Below, one piece after another: positions 41,464 through 50,391 of a DNA stretch of 64,000 bases. The notes beneath the pieces are model-generated. The model was not told the DNA's origin. It was given only the letters and a program-made list of their open reading frames with translations, and did no database searches. Location: positions 62,001-126,000 of the IMG/VR virus record IMGVR_UViG_3300012985_000006. The stretch is one strand, 5' to 3'. The DNA is from a virus. Position numbers and translations under genes: made by a program. The first letter of the stretch is position 1. Each line of letters begins with the position of its first letter.

Positions 41464-43658
41464 TGGTTTTCTCCGACAGGTACACTGACAGCCACCAGGT
41501 TGTTGGAGATGGCTTTGGAAAGAATGGTGTTGCGCCGCACAACCTTGTTGTTCTCGATCGCCTTCTGGACTGCGGTTTCCTCCCCAATCAACCACACTCG
41601 TTTCTTGGCTCTAGTGACGGCAGTATAGAGCAGATTGCGTTGAAGCATTCGGCCTTGGGTTTTGACGATCGGCATGATGATGGTGTCGAATTCCGACCCC
41701 TGACTCTTGTGGGCTGTAATCGCATAGGCCAATCGAAGCTTGATTCCGGCCGTCGCCTCAGGGAAGTTGATGTCCTCCTCCATCTGCGCCCCCAAGCCGT
41801 GGATCTTCACCAACAGAGAGTCTCGGTAGACGTGGCGAAGCTTGCCCACATCACCGTTGTAGACCTTCAGCTTGTAGTCATTCTGAACCACCATGAGGCG
41901 ATCCCCCTCCCGAAAGCGCTGCTTGCCGTTGGACCACTCCTTCGGACCCTCAGGATTGAGAGCATCCCGCAACAACTCGTTGAGATTGTCCACCCCCACC
42001 ACGCCATCATATTTGGGGGACAGAACTTGGAAATTGGCATCTCGGGATTTCAGTTTCACTGCCATTTCCACAATGAGGGCAGCGATCTTGGCTTCATCAC
42101 TGATGCGGACGAACCGAAATTCAGATTCCTTGTCCTGAATCGATAGTTCGGGCATCTTCCCAGAGTTGATCTTGTGGGAATTGATCACGATCTCGCCCTG
42201 GGCCGCCTGACGGAAGATCTCAGTCAATCTGACGTGCGGCATTGCCTTGCAATCGATCAGTTCGCGGAGAACGTTCCCTGGACCAACCGAGGGGAGCTGT
42301 GCATCGTCCCCTACGAGAATGATCCTCGTATCCGATCGGAGGGCACTAAGTAGGCGGTACAGCAGCTCCTGGTCCACCATACTGGCTTCATCCAAAATGA
42401 CCGCTTCTGTGATGAAATGGTTGTTCTCATTATGCCCCCAATTGATCCCGTCGAACCGGAGCGCTCGATGAACCGTATGGGCCTCATGCCCCGTAACCGA
42501 CGCTAGGCGCTTGGCTGCGATGCCGGTAGGGGCCATGAGTCTAAAGCTGATCTTGGCGTCCTCCAATAGCCTCACAAGGGCTCGAAGGACGGTTGTTTTA
42601 CCCGTACCAGGCAGGCCTGTAATGGCCAGGGCCCGATTCTGGGTCAACAGCTCAACTGCCGTCCTCTGGGCGTCCGAGAGCCGAAGCTTATGGGACCGTT
42701 CGTATTCCTGGATGAAGGTAGTAGTGTCGACCTGCAGGACGGGAGAGGGGTTCAGTCGGGAGGCAATGTAGGCAGCGCTCTTCCGTTCAAAGTCGAATAG
42801 TTGAGGCAAGTATAGCCCAGACTCCACATCCAGCATGGCCGACTTCTGCTTGACCAACTGAACCACTGCCGCGTCATAAGCTTTGGCGGGCTCGGCCAGA
42901 GACAGGATGAGGTTGTCCTTCTGAGCCAGTTCGGAGATGTGCTGCCCCAACTCCCCTCTCCGAAGATAGAGGTGTCCCTGTTTGGATGCTTCCTGAAGGG
43001 CCCAAAGCACCATCCCCTGTATGCGTCTAGGATCGTTGTGCTTGCAACCCAGATGAATAGCCAGACGATCGATCTTGGAGAAAGAGAACCCCAAGATCTC
43101 CATCAGTCGGTAGGGATTGTCCGCAATGATCTGTGGGGCTTCCGATCCAAAGCGGATCAAGGCAGCCTGTACCTCCATCGCCCCCAACCCGCCTTCCCGT
43201 AACAGTACCGACAAGTCTCTGGTAGCTATGACGGTGCCCCAGCTCAATACCGCCTTTGCCAAAGCCTCCTTTGAGACTTTCGGATATTTAGTACCTAGGA
43301 CAACATCTGGCAGTTTGGTCAACTGTTCGAAGGTGTCTAGCCCGTGAGCATTGACCAGGGCATCCACCAAGGTCAAGTCAGAGAACTCCTTCACACACAC
43401 GTTCAGGAATTCGACCACCTCTTTAGGTGAACTGGCCCACGGCTCCCAAGTCTGAATCAGGAATTCTTTCCCGTACTTCTGGGCGAACTGCCACTTACCC
43501 AACAACTTGATCGATATCCCTGGTTTGACCTGCAACAGCCCATACAGGTTTCCCTTGACTTTGACGTTTCGATGCCCCTCAGCATCAAAGTTGAGGATAT
43601 AGTACCCATCCTGAGTGTAAACAATCGAATACACTCGTCCAACCAGGATGTCGTTCAT
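41460..43658 (-). CDS. RecD2-type SF1B DNA helicase
   Basis: The product has 732 residues from ATG at 43658, which shares ATGA with the thyX stop. Motifs of a 5'-3' superfamily 1B helicase are in order: Walker A GLPGTGKTT, ILDEASMVD, GDDAQLPSVGPG, AYAITAHKSQGSEFD and LYTAVTRAKKRVWL. An N-terminal region with OB-like and HhH-like stretches precedes the motor, as in bacterial RecD2 (without RecBC). It should unwind DNA in repair or fork restart. This is not a replicative DnaB-type helicase, and none of that type is seen in the window. Confidence 0.92.
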   Translation of the reverse strand: MNDILVGRVYSIVYTQDGYYILNFDAEGHRNVKVKGNLYGLLQVKPGISIKLLGKWQFAQKYGKEFLIQTWEPWASSPKEVVEFLNVCVKEFSDLTLVDALVNAHGLDTFEQLTKLPDVVLGTKYPKVSKEALAKAVLSWGTVIATRDLSVLLREGGLGAMEVQAALIRFGSEAPQIIADNPYRLMEILGFSFSKIDRLAIHLGCKHNDPRRIQGMVLWALQEASKQGHLYLRRGELGQHISELAQKDNLILSLAEPAKAYDAAVVQLVKQKSAMLDVESGLYLPQLFDFERKSAAYIASRLNPSPVLQVDTTTFIQEYERSHKLRLSDAQRTAVELLTQNRALAITGLPGTGKTTVLRALVRLLEDAKISFRLMAPTGIAAKRLASVTGHEAHTVHRALRFDGINWGHNENNHFITEAVILDEASMVDQELLYRLLSALRSDTRIILVGDDAQLPSVGPGNVLRELIDCKAMPHVRLTEIFRQAAQGEIVINSHKINSGKMPELSIQDKESEFRFVRISDEAKIAALIVEMAVKLKSRDANFQVLSPKYDGVVGVDNLNELLRDALNPEGPKEWSNGKQRFREGDRLMVVQNDYKLKVYNGDVGKLRHVYRDSLLVKIHGLGAQMEEDINFPEATAGIKLRLAYAITAHKSQGSEFDTIIMPIVKTQGRMLQRNLLYTAVTRAKKRVWLIGEETAVQKAIENNKVVRRNTILSKAISNNLVAVSVPVGENQ

Positions 43659-44527
43659 ACCGCCCCAGGCTTCTGCATGTCCCACTCACCAGGGATTTCC
43701 TTCCGGTGTTGGACCCACCCTCGGAAGTTGCCAAGGAACGGGACCTTCCCTTTGCCAATCTCACACTGCCGTGTGTAGTCCCACTTTTCATCTCCCGTCA
43801 TCGGGCGGGCCGAGTGCTCGAACGGACTCATGTGACCCCCAGACAAGAGGCGGTTGTACAGCGTGTAGTCCGCCTCTGGGTCTCGGATCCCATCTTGGGT
43901 CAGATAGCTGACCCTAGCACAACGGGCAGTAGACAGCTTGACCAGTTGATTAAGTGTTAGTTCTCCGAACTCCTCAGGGCGAATGTACGGCAGATGCCAC
44001 TCACCAGGACCCAACACCTTGGGAGTGCTTCCTTGGTAGTCATCTTCCATCATGCCGGCGATTCGATCGATCTCCGGCTGAGCCATGAGATTGTGCCGGA
44101 GATGGAAGTAATTGTCCCATTCAGTCGCGGTGCAAACGACAGTGTGCCACATGAACGGCTCCAACAAGCGGTTCGTGATTTGCTTGTGGACGCCTATTTT
44201 GAGCAGCATTCCGACATGCTTGACGGCACTGTCTCGGGCTAGGAGCCATTCCTCTACGGCCAAAGCCTGCTCCTCTGGAGACAGCTCCTCCATGGCCTGC
44301 ATGCCGCTTTGATTCTTCCCCCAATGGATAGGAATGAAGGGATCGTTCAGAACCTTTGCTAGTTGCTTCTCAATCGGGATGGCTCGACTAGAGGCCGAGT
44401 TCCTGGAGAACACTCGATGAGTGTTAAACTCCGCCAACACCATTCTTGGGAAGGTTATTTCGAACGTTGTGAGGCGAATGTTCTCAATACTGCACAGGGA
44501 ATCTGCAATTATTTTACAAGCGTACAT
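43655..44527 (-). CDS. thyX: Flavin-dependent thymidylate synthase
   Basis: The product has 290 residues. ATG 44527 is preceded by AAGGA at five bases; an upstream frame would overlap the ligase. The ThyX signature reads THRVFSRNSASSRAIPI, a variant of RHR-x-x-S-x-N-x-x-S-x-R seen in phage enzymes; only the first Arg is replaced, here by Thr. Further conserved parts include FMWHTVVCTATEWDNYFHLR and MSPFEHSARPMTG. It makes dTMP from dUMP with FAD and methylene-tetrahydrofolate. It lies beside ribonucleotide reductase genes. Confidence 0.93.
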   Translation of the reverse strand: MYACKIIADSLCSIENIRLTTFEITFPRMVLAEFNTHRVFSRNSASSRAIPIEKQLAKVLNDPFIPIHWGKNQSGMQAMEELSPEEQALAVEEWLLARDSAVKHVGMLLKIGVHKQITNRLLEPFMWHTVVCTATEWDNYFHLRHNLMAQPEIDRIAGMMEDDYQGSTPKVLGPGEWHLPYIRPEEFGELTLNQLVKLSTARCARVSYLTQDGIRDPEADYTLYNRLLSGGHMSPFEHSARPMTGDEKWDYTRQCEIGKGKVPFLGNFRGWVQHRKEIPGEWDMQKPGAV

Positions 44528-44537
44528 AGGTTCCTTT

Positions 44538-46451
44538 TCACACTCCACACATAGACACAAAGGCCTCTTCCGAGATACACGTAGTTCCGTTCTTTCTGGC
44601 CGCCTCAGCCTTCGAGGAAGTGGAGGCTGGGTCGGCCAGAACCAGATAGGTCAGACCCTTGCCGACCGAATTCTTGACCATACCGCCAGCAGCTTCCGCC
44701 ATCTGCTCAAGCTCAGCTCGTTTTCTTGTGGACTTGCCCGTGAAGCACACCGACTTGCCTGTCAGGGCTCCTTGAGCTCTAGCGGCAATCTTGACCCCCG
44801 TAGACAGAATGTCGTCGACAAGAGTCCGATGGTGCCTCATCCAAAGGGCCAATGCTTCTGCCCGCTTCGGACCCATACCTGGAATGATCTGGAGTTGGTC
44901 TATCGAAGCTTTGGCAATCTTGTCCACCGAGTCCAAGCCGGCGTCTACCAAAAGGCGGATGGTAGACGTGGCACACAAGGGGATGCTGAGCCCGCCCAAC
45001 AGCTTCTCCAACGGCATCTCTGCCGCTCCCCAGAGCGTCTTTAGGACATTGGCAGCCGACTTGTCACCCATCCGGTCCAAGGCGGCCACTTGCTCTTGTT
45101 TAAGCCTGTAGAGGTCCGCCACGCTAGAGACATGGCCGGCGTCTACCAATTTCTGGATCACAGATTCACCCCATTCAAGGATCCCCAGCTCTGCCACCCA
45201 TTGTTTGATGCGACCAACCACTTGGGCCGGACAGCCGGACACATTGGAACAGATGATGTACTCACCATCTCTGGCCGTTGGGTCAGAGCATACAGGACAT
45301 TGGGTCGGGGGTTTGGCGACCGTTCCCGTAGAAGCTACGATTTGATGAACACGAGGGATCACATCATTGGCTCGAATGACCAAGACCTTGGAGCCAATGT
45401 CGACCCCCAAGTCTTCAATGTACTTCAAGTTGTACAGACTTGCTCTGGAGGTCTCAGCTCCAATGAGATTGACGGTATCGAAGACCGCCACAGGGGTGAT
45501 ACGCCCAATGCTGCCAACCTGCCAAATGATGTCCCGAATCGTGGTCTCCTTGGCAATGGGAGTGAATTTGTAAGCCACAGCCCCCTGAGGGCAACCGTTC
45601 GTCTCCCCTAGCGAATACTGGTAGGGCAGGTCGTTCAAACGGACAACCAAACCATCAATCTCGTAATCCAAAGAGTCTCTGAACCCTGCCTGATAGCGGG
45701 CCCATTCCGCATTGATGGCAGCCGCATCAAGCACAACCGAGAAGTTGGGTATAGTGAAGCCCAATTGAGCCATATGTAGGAATTGCTCGTATTCTGTCTT
45801 GGAATCGTAGCCTTCTTGGATCTGGTAAGTGACCACCGTTAGGTGCTCACAACCCTTACCGTCAGAGCGCTTGGAAACCCCTGAGGCCATGTTCCGGGGG
45901 TTGGCGTGACCTGGGAAGTGTTCAAGGAAGTCCGCCTTGAACATGATGATCTCGCCTCTAAAAGTGGCGTTCAGATCAGTTGGTAGCGCCGTTGGCAGAC
46001 CCTTCATCCGCAAGACGTTCGGAGTGATGTTTTCCCCCGTTACCCCGTCTCCTCTGGTCGAGGCCTGGACCAACAGGCCTTTTTCGTAACGAAGATTGAT
46101 CGAGATCCCGTCGAGCTTCTCTGTGATCAGATACCCCTCAAGAGAAGTACGGGACAGCTTCGCCACCCACTCGGTCAACTGCTCTGGGATCTGGACCTTA
46201 TCTAGGGAACCCATCAAGGTAGAATGGCGGACTTTTGGCCATTCTGAGGAATCCGATACCGGAGCTCCGATACCGAAGACTTCCTTACTGGTTTCGGCGA
46301 ACTCCTTGGAGAGTTCTACAGCCTCATCCCGCCAAGCATCGAATACTTCATCCGATACTGTGGGGGTTCCGTTGATGTAGTCGATTCGAGCTTGGGCGAG
46401 TTTTTTCGTTAGCTCGCCCAAGCGGCCTAGTTTACTGTTGGTATCCACCAA
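44538..46451 (-). CDS. ligA: NAD+-dependent DNA ligase
   Basis: The product has 637 residues, near the usual 670. The adenylation lysine lies in EKLDG at residue 112, with later motifs including STRGDGVTGENI and FRGEIIMFK. An OB-fold is followed by the four-Cys zinc finger (CPVCSDPTARDGEYIICSN, then GCPAQ), HhH repeats and a C-terminal BRCT domain (TGKSVCFTGKSTRKRAELEQ). The start is TTG at 46451 or GTG at 46448; the Shine-Dalgarno is weak. It seals nicks with NAD+. Many tailed phages use ATP ligases, so a full bacterial-type one is notable. Confidence 0.95.
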   Translation of the reverse strand: MVDTNSKLGRLGELTKKLAQARIDYINGTPTVSDEVFDAWRDEAVELSKEFAETSKEVFGIGAPVSDSSEWPKVRHSTLMGSLDKVQIPEQLTEWVAKLSRTSLEGYLITEKLDGISINLRYEKGLLVQASTRGDGVTGENITPNVLRMKGLPTALPTDLNATFRGEIIMFKADFLEHFPGHANPRNMASGVSKRSDGKGCEHLTVVTYQIQEGYDSKTEYEQFLHMAQLGFTIPNFSVVLDAAAINAEWARYQAGFRDSLDYEIDGLVVRLNDLPYQYSLGETNGCPQGAVAYKFTPIAKETTIRDIIWQVGSIGRITPVAVFDTVNLIGAETSRASLYNLKYIEDLGVDIGSKVLVIRANDVIPRVHQIVASTGTVAKPPTQCPVCSDPTARDGEYIICSNVSGCPAQVVGRIKQWVAELGILEWGESVIQKLVDAGHVSSVADLYRLKQEQVAALDRMGDKSAANVLKTLWGAAEMPLEKLLGGLSIPLCATSTIRLLVDAGLDSVDKIAKASIDQLQIIPGMGPKRAEALALWMRHHRTLVDDILSTGVKIAARAQGALTGKSVCFTGKSTRKRAELEQMAEAAGGMVKNSVGKGLTYLVLADPASTSSKAEAARKNGTTCISEEAFVSMCGV

Positions 46452-46472
46452 CAGTCTTACACCGAAGCAGGG

Positions 46473-46757
46473 CTATTTACGTACGATATTGAAGGGCACA
46501 GTGGGTAGTTGTTCGGGCGTGATACCGAATACCTGGCCCCCTCCAGCGTCCTCAACCATCTTGGCCAATTCGGCCAGTGTCTCAAACGAAGCCAGTGTCA
46601 GTCGAACCTCTTGCCCAACGTATTGTTCAAGTAGCTCCTGAAGGTCAGTCGTGTGAGCTTTACCGTCAACTCCTACAGAGATAACCTGCAGGCGTTCCGT
46701 CATAGGGTTCAATTCCACCACACCTTCAAGGATGTGGCCCATAGCATTGGGGCTCAT
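46473..46757 (-). CDS. Small hypothetical protein after nrdA
   Basis: The product has 94 residues. ATG at 46757 follows GAAGGATGATCCA, a good site overlapping the nrdA stop region. The product starts MSPNAMGHILEGVVELNPMT. It has a beta-helix-beta look with VGVDGKAHTTDLQELLEQYV and a short basic end. The compact size and position between nrdA and ligA suggest a small metabolic or regulatory helper. No family is recognised. Confidence 0.5.
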   Translation of the reverse strand: MSPNAMGHILEGVVELNPMTERLQVISVGVDGKAHTTDLQELLEQYVGQEVRLTLASFETLAELAKMVEDAGGGQVFGITPEQLPTVPFNIVRK

Positions 46758-46761
46758 TGGA

Positions 46762-48465
46762 TCATCCTTCACAAGCAACGCATTCGTCTTTCGACCGTGA
46801 AGCCAAATCACCCTTGATCACCCCGTCAGTGCGTAGGTAATACAACGACTTCATGCCGCTTTCCCAGGCCGCCACATGAACCTCATGCAGGTACTTCGGA
46901 TCTGAGTTGGAGCCGAAGAACAAGTTGATGGACTGTCCCTGGTCTACCCATTTCTGTCGCTGAGCAGCCTGCTTGACGATTGCGTGTTGGTTGATCTCCC
47001 TAGCGGTCAGGAAGACGGATTTCTCCTGGTCAGTCAAACAGTCCAAGTGCTGAACGCTGCCAGAGGCTTCGTTAATGGACTTCCAAGTCTCGGCGTCGTT
47101 CTTGCCCTTGGTTTCCAAAAGTCGTTCCAGGACACCGTTCTTTCGAATGAAAGTCCCCTTGGCAGATTTCTGGAAGTAGATGTTGGCAGAAAGAGGCTCC
47201 ACACCTGCCGAGTGTCCCCCAGAGATGGTGGAATTGGAGACAGTCGGAGCAACAGCCATCAAGTGAGTGTTTCTCCGGCCATGACCCCGACACCACTCCG
47301 GCTCGCCCAATTCCTCGGCCAATATTTTGGTCTCAGCTTCAGCCTGGGTCTTGATGGTGCGGAATATTTCCGCGTTCAGGGTCATGCTGCCATAACTATC
47401 GAAGGGGTAGGACATTTCCTGAAGCAAGGTATGCCAGCCCAGAACACCGATACCCAAAGCCCGCCCTTTCAAGGCACTAGCTCTGGACGGCTCCAGACCT
47501 TTCACCCCGTCCGATTTCCGAACGTATTCCTCAATCACAGCGTCAAGGAAGCGGACCGTGGTGGCCACCACATCACTATCTTTCCACTCCCCCCACTTGA
47601 CCAAATTCAGGCTGGACAGGCAGCAGACAAAGCTGTGATCTGGATCCGTGTGAAGGAATATTTCAGTGCAGATGTTTGAGGTCTTTACGCTGAGGCCGTT
47701 GTCCGTGTAGCACTTCGGGTTCTGCCGATTAACGTTGTCGGTGAAGAACATGTAAGGCTCGCCTGTCTCCACGCGAGCCTTGAGTATTTCTACCCAAAGG
47801 TTCCGTTTGGTCCCGTCTCCTGCCAACATCGACTTCATCCAGTCGTCTGTGATACAGATTCCGTGGTTGAGGTTGAGGCATCTGCGGTTCATATCCCCGA
47901 CAGGGCGACGGATATTGAGGAATTCGTCGATGTCGCCGTGTTCGATGGGGAGGTACACAGCCGAGGCACCACGACGTGTACTACCTTGGTTGACGCTCAA
48001 CGTGGTGGTGTCGTAGACCTTAGCCCAAGGGATCACCCCCTCAGACTTGCCGTTCCCGTTGATCGAAGCACCACGGCCCCGGATGTCGCCCAAATAGATC
48101 CCCACCCCAGCGCCGTTCTTGGACAGCATTGCTAGTTCGTGGTTCTTCTGGAAGATGCTCGAAACACTGTCGTCGATATGGATCGAGTTACACGAAATCG
48201 GTAACCCTCTGGTAGTACCCATATTGCTCAGCACCGGAGAAGCAGGGCAAAGCCAATTACGCCACATTGCTTCAAAGAACTTGCCCTCCCACTTATCTGC
48301 GTCTTGGTAGTAGCTGGCAGCCGCTTTAGCTACACGACGGTACATGGTCTTGGGGGTTTCCTCTGGAAGCAAATAGCCCCCTTTCAAAGTGCGGAAACCC
48401 TCATCACCCATCCACTCAGGAGCTTCCCCATCAGCCTTCAGTTGTTCGAAAGTATTTTCCATCAT
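46762..48465 (-). CDS. nrdA: Class Ia-type ribonucleotide reductase, large subunit
   Basis: The product has about 567 residues; ATG at 48465 shares ATGA with the nrdB stop. Conserved active-site parts are LPISCNSIHIDDS (first redox Cys), SNICTE (N-x-C-x-E, the thiyl and base residues), and CCLSSLNL (second redox Cys). The Tyr pair lies in MKSLYYLRT, and the end is ECVACEG, a C-x2-C tail for re-reduction. The enzyme reduces ribonucleotides to deoxyribonucleotides. The N-terminal ATP-cone regulatory domain is absent, so allosteric dATP inhibition may be lost. Confidence 0.95.
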   Translation of the reverse strand: MMENTFEQLKADGEAPEWMGDEGFRTLKGGYLLPEETPKTMYRRVAKAAASYYQDADKWEGKFFEAMWRNWLCPASPVLSNMGTTRGLPISCNSIHIDDSVSSIFQKNHELAMLSKNGAGVGIYLGDIRGRGASINGNGKSEGVIPWAKVYDTTTLSVNQGSTRRGASAVYLPIEHGDIDEFLNIRRPVGDMNRRCLNLNHGICITDDWMKSMLAGDGTKRNLWVEILKARVETGEPYMFFTDNVNRQNPKCYTDNGLSVKTSNICTEIFLHTDPDHSFVCCLSSLNLVKWGEWKDSDVVATTVRFLDAVIEEYVRKSDGVKGLEPSRASALKGRALGIGVLGWHTLLQEMSYPFDSYGSMTLNAEIFRTIKTQAEAETKILAEELGEPEWCRGHGRRNTHLMAVAPTVSNSTISGGHSAGVEPLSANIYFQKSAKGTFIRKNGVLERLLETKGKNDAETWKSINEASGSVQHLDCLTDQEKSVFLTAREINQHAIVKQAAQRQKWVDQGQSINLFFGSNSDPKYLHEVHVAAWESGMKSLYYLRTDGVIKGDLASRSKDECVACEG

Positions 48466-49424
48466 GTGTCCCAAATCTTAGAGAAATCCATAGAGCCTTT
48501 GGCGTAGTCGGTCGTCCGTTGAGCAAAGAAGTCCGTATGCGCCACGCCTGCACTCATGACATCGAACCAAGCCATCCGCTCCAAAGCTTCCTTGTCCAGG
48601 TTCTTCCAACGCTTCGCCAACCCCAAATCATTGAGTTTGGTGTTGGTCCGGAAACGGATGAAGTTCTTCATGTCTTTCACGTCCAACCCTTCCAACTGAG
48701 TATCCTCGAAGGCTTTCTCGATAAAATCGTCTTCCAGATCGACGGTAATCTTGGCGGCTTCGTAGATCTCCTCCTTCAGCTTGTCGGTAAGGATGCCTGG
48801 GTACTCTGAAACTAGAGTCCGGAACAGCCAGCAGCCGGCGTCAGAGTGGAGACTCTCGTCCTTGATCGAGAAGGCGATGATCTGACCTAACCCCTTCATC
48901 TTGTTGAAGCGGCTGAAGTTCAGCAAGATGGCGAAGCTAGAGAACAGATTAACACCTTCATTGAAGGCCGAGAAGATGGCCAATGATCTGGCTATTTCTT
49001 CCTTGGTCTTACCCTTGGTCTCAATCAGGCGATCTATTTTCGCCTTCGCGGTGGGCTCGTAAAGAAAGGCCTCGAAGTCCTCCAGACCCAAAGATTGGTT
49101 CAAGTAGGCGTATGAGACCGCATGAATCGACTCGAAGCTGGCGAAAGTGGCCGCCATCATCTGTATTTCTGGCTTCTTGAACCACTTGCCGACCATCTGA
49201 CTCCAGTACTCTTGGATGAACACTTCAGACTGAGTGAAGCCTTTCAGGATGTGTCCAACCGCATGGCGTTCGCCATCGGACAGGTTCATCTTCCAGTCAT
49301 TGATATCCGAGGCCATCGACACCTCAGTGTGTAACCAATGGGACTGTTGTTGAAGCTCCCAATACGTGTATGCTTTCTGGTATTCGAATGGAGCGTAGGT
49401 GGCTCGTGGGGTGAGTAGCGTCAT
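48462..49424 (-). CDS. nrdB: Ribonucleotide reductase, small subunit
   Basis: The product has 320 residues, ATG 49424. Metal ligands fit the R2 pattern: Glu in SEVFIQE, then FESIH with Glu and His, FNEGVNLF, and KDESLHSDAG. ESIHAVSY keeps a Tyr at the radical position four residues after the His, so a tyrosyl radical form is likely. The first metal ligand position appears to be Glu, not the Asp of E. coli. It pairs with the NrdA gene downstream, which overlaps by four bases. Confidence 0.95.
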   Translation of the reverse strand: MTLLTPRATYAPFEYQKAYTYWELQQQSHWLHTEVSMASDINDWKMNLSDGERHAVGHILKGFTQSEVFIQEYWSQMVGKWFKKPEIQMMAATFASFESIHAVSYAYLNQSLGLEDFEAFLYEPTAKAKIDRLIETKGKTKEEIARSLAIFSAFNEGVNLFSSFAILLNFSRFNKMKGLGQIIAFSIKDESLHSDAGCWLFRTLVSEYPGILTDKLKEEIYEAAKITVDLEDDFIEKAFEDTQLEGLDVKDMKNFIRFRTNTKLNDLGLAKRWKNLDKEALERMAWFDVMSAGVAHTDFFAQRTTDYAKGSMDFSKIWDT

Positions 49425-49427
49425 CGG

Positions 49428-50390
49428 TCACTGATCCTTTACAATGGAAAGCACGGTGGTCTCAACCAGAGTCCTCTTGGATCTGATGGGCCCTCTCATC
49501 TGTGAATCTAATCTACATAGTTGGTTGAAATGCTTTCTCAACTTTGCCAGGGAGTACTTGCGAGCCAGCGGGATCAAGTATTCCTGACAACGCCGTTCTT
49601 TCATGTCGAATCGAATGGCTATGATGGACGCAGAATCCCCCCGTTCCAACATCTGCCTAGTGACCAACACTTGTTCCACACGCTTCAACAGGGCGGCCAC
49701 AAGGGGGATGTTGGCGTCGTCACCCATCTTCTCGTACAGGAAGGATAGATCGCGCATCGCAGCTTTGGAATTCCTGCTGATGACGTGGTCTGCTACCTGG
49801 AATGGCTCCAACGGCTTGTCTGGAGCCACTATTTGCACAACATGCTTCTTGGTTACGAATCCGTCTTTCACCAGATATCGGAGCTTACCTAGTTCATTGT
49901 AGATCCCAAACAGGTTGTCTCCCAAGAAATTGATCAAAGCATCGATGGCTTCTTCATCCAGATTCAACAAGAGTCTCTGAGCTTCATCTACGATTCGTTT
50001 TCGATACCCCTTGATGTCCCATGGAGGCAACTTCATGTGAGACGAGACGGTCGCCAGTTTAGCTACCGCCGTCCAAGATGCGGGTAATTTCGCCTTGTGG
50101 ATAACTGCTGTCACTACCGACAGGGAAGAACCGTCCTCTTCAATCGAGGTCTTCAATAAGCCCTCCAGTTTGACCTCATCCGCCTCATCAATCACGATGT
50201 GTCGGCCCACTCCGAACATGGGTTGAGTCTCGCGCAAGGAAACTATTTGGGATTCCTTGGTCTCGCCACCTTCAAGGAAGCTGGGTTCTCTGCCTTTGAG
50301 AGCTTCCTTGTGCGCAGTTACCGCCCGATTCAGCAGCACTTCCTCATCACCACAAAATACATAGAGGGGGCTTAAGCCTTTTCCAGCCAT
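49428..50390 (-). CDS. holA: DNA polymerase III delta subunit (HolA-like)
   Basis: The product has 320 residues, ATG 50390. It starts MAGKGLSPLYVFCGDEEVLL, the HolA pattern of a strand, G-D-E and helix. Later IVIDEADEVKLEGL and FLGDNLFGIYNELGKLRYLV fit the AAA+-like but ATPase-dead delta fold. A long helical C-terminus forms the collar. Delta opens the clamp by binding it. The gene is one base past holB, so both loader subunits are made together. Confidence 0.83.
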   Translation of the reverse strand: MAGKGLSPLYVFCGDEEVLLNRAVTAHKEALKGREPSFLEGGETKESQIVSLRETQPMFGVGRHIVIDEADEVKLEGLLKTSIEEDGSSLSVVTAVIHKAKLPASWTAVAKLATVSSHMKLPPWDIKGYRKRIVDEAQRLLLNLDEEAIDALINFLGDNLFGIYNELGKLRYLVKDGFVTKKHVVQIVAPDKPLEPFQVADHVISRNSKAAMRDLSFLYEKMGDDANIPLVAALLKRVEQVLVTRQMLERGDSASIIAIRFDMKERRCQEYLIPLARKYSLAKLRKHFNQLCRLDSQMRGPIRSKRTLVETTVLSIVKDQ

Positions 50391-50391
50391 A

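Noticed and set aside
41460-43658. Replicative DnaB-type helicase
   Set aside because: The helicase motifs are RecD2-like superfamily 1B, not RecA-like hexameric DnaB.
44421-45044. Plus-strand frame inside ligA and thyX
   Set aside because: The antisense frame has no motif and crosses two clearly identified minus-strand genes.
46762-48465. Intein or intron in ribonucleotide reductase
   Set aside because: The product is colinear with a class I large subunit and has no inserted splicing domain. The homing endonuclease genes are free-standing elsewhere.
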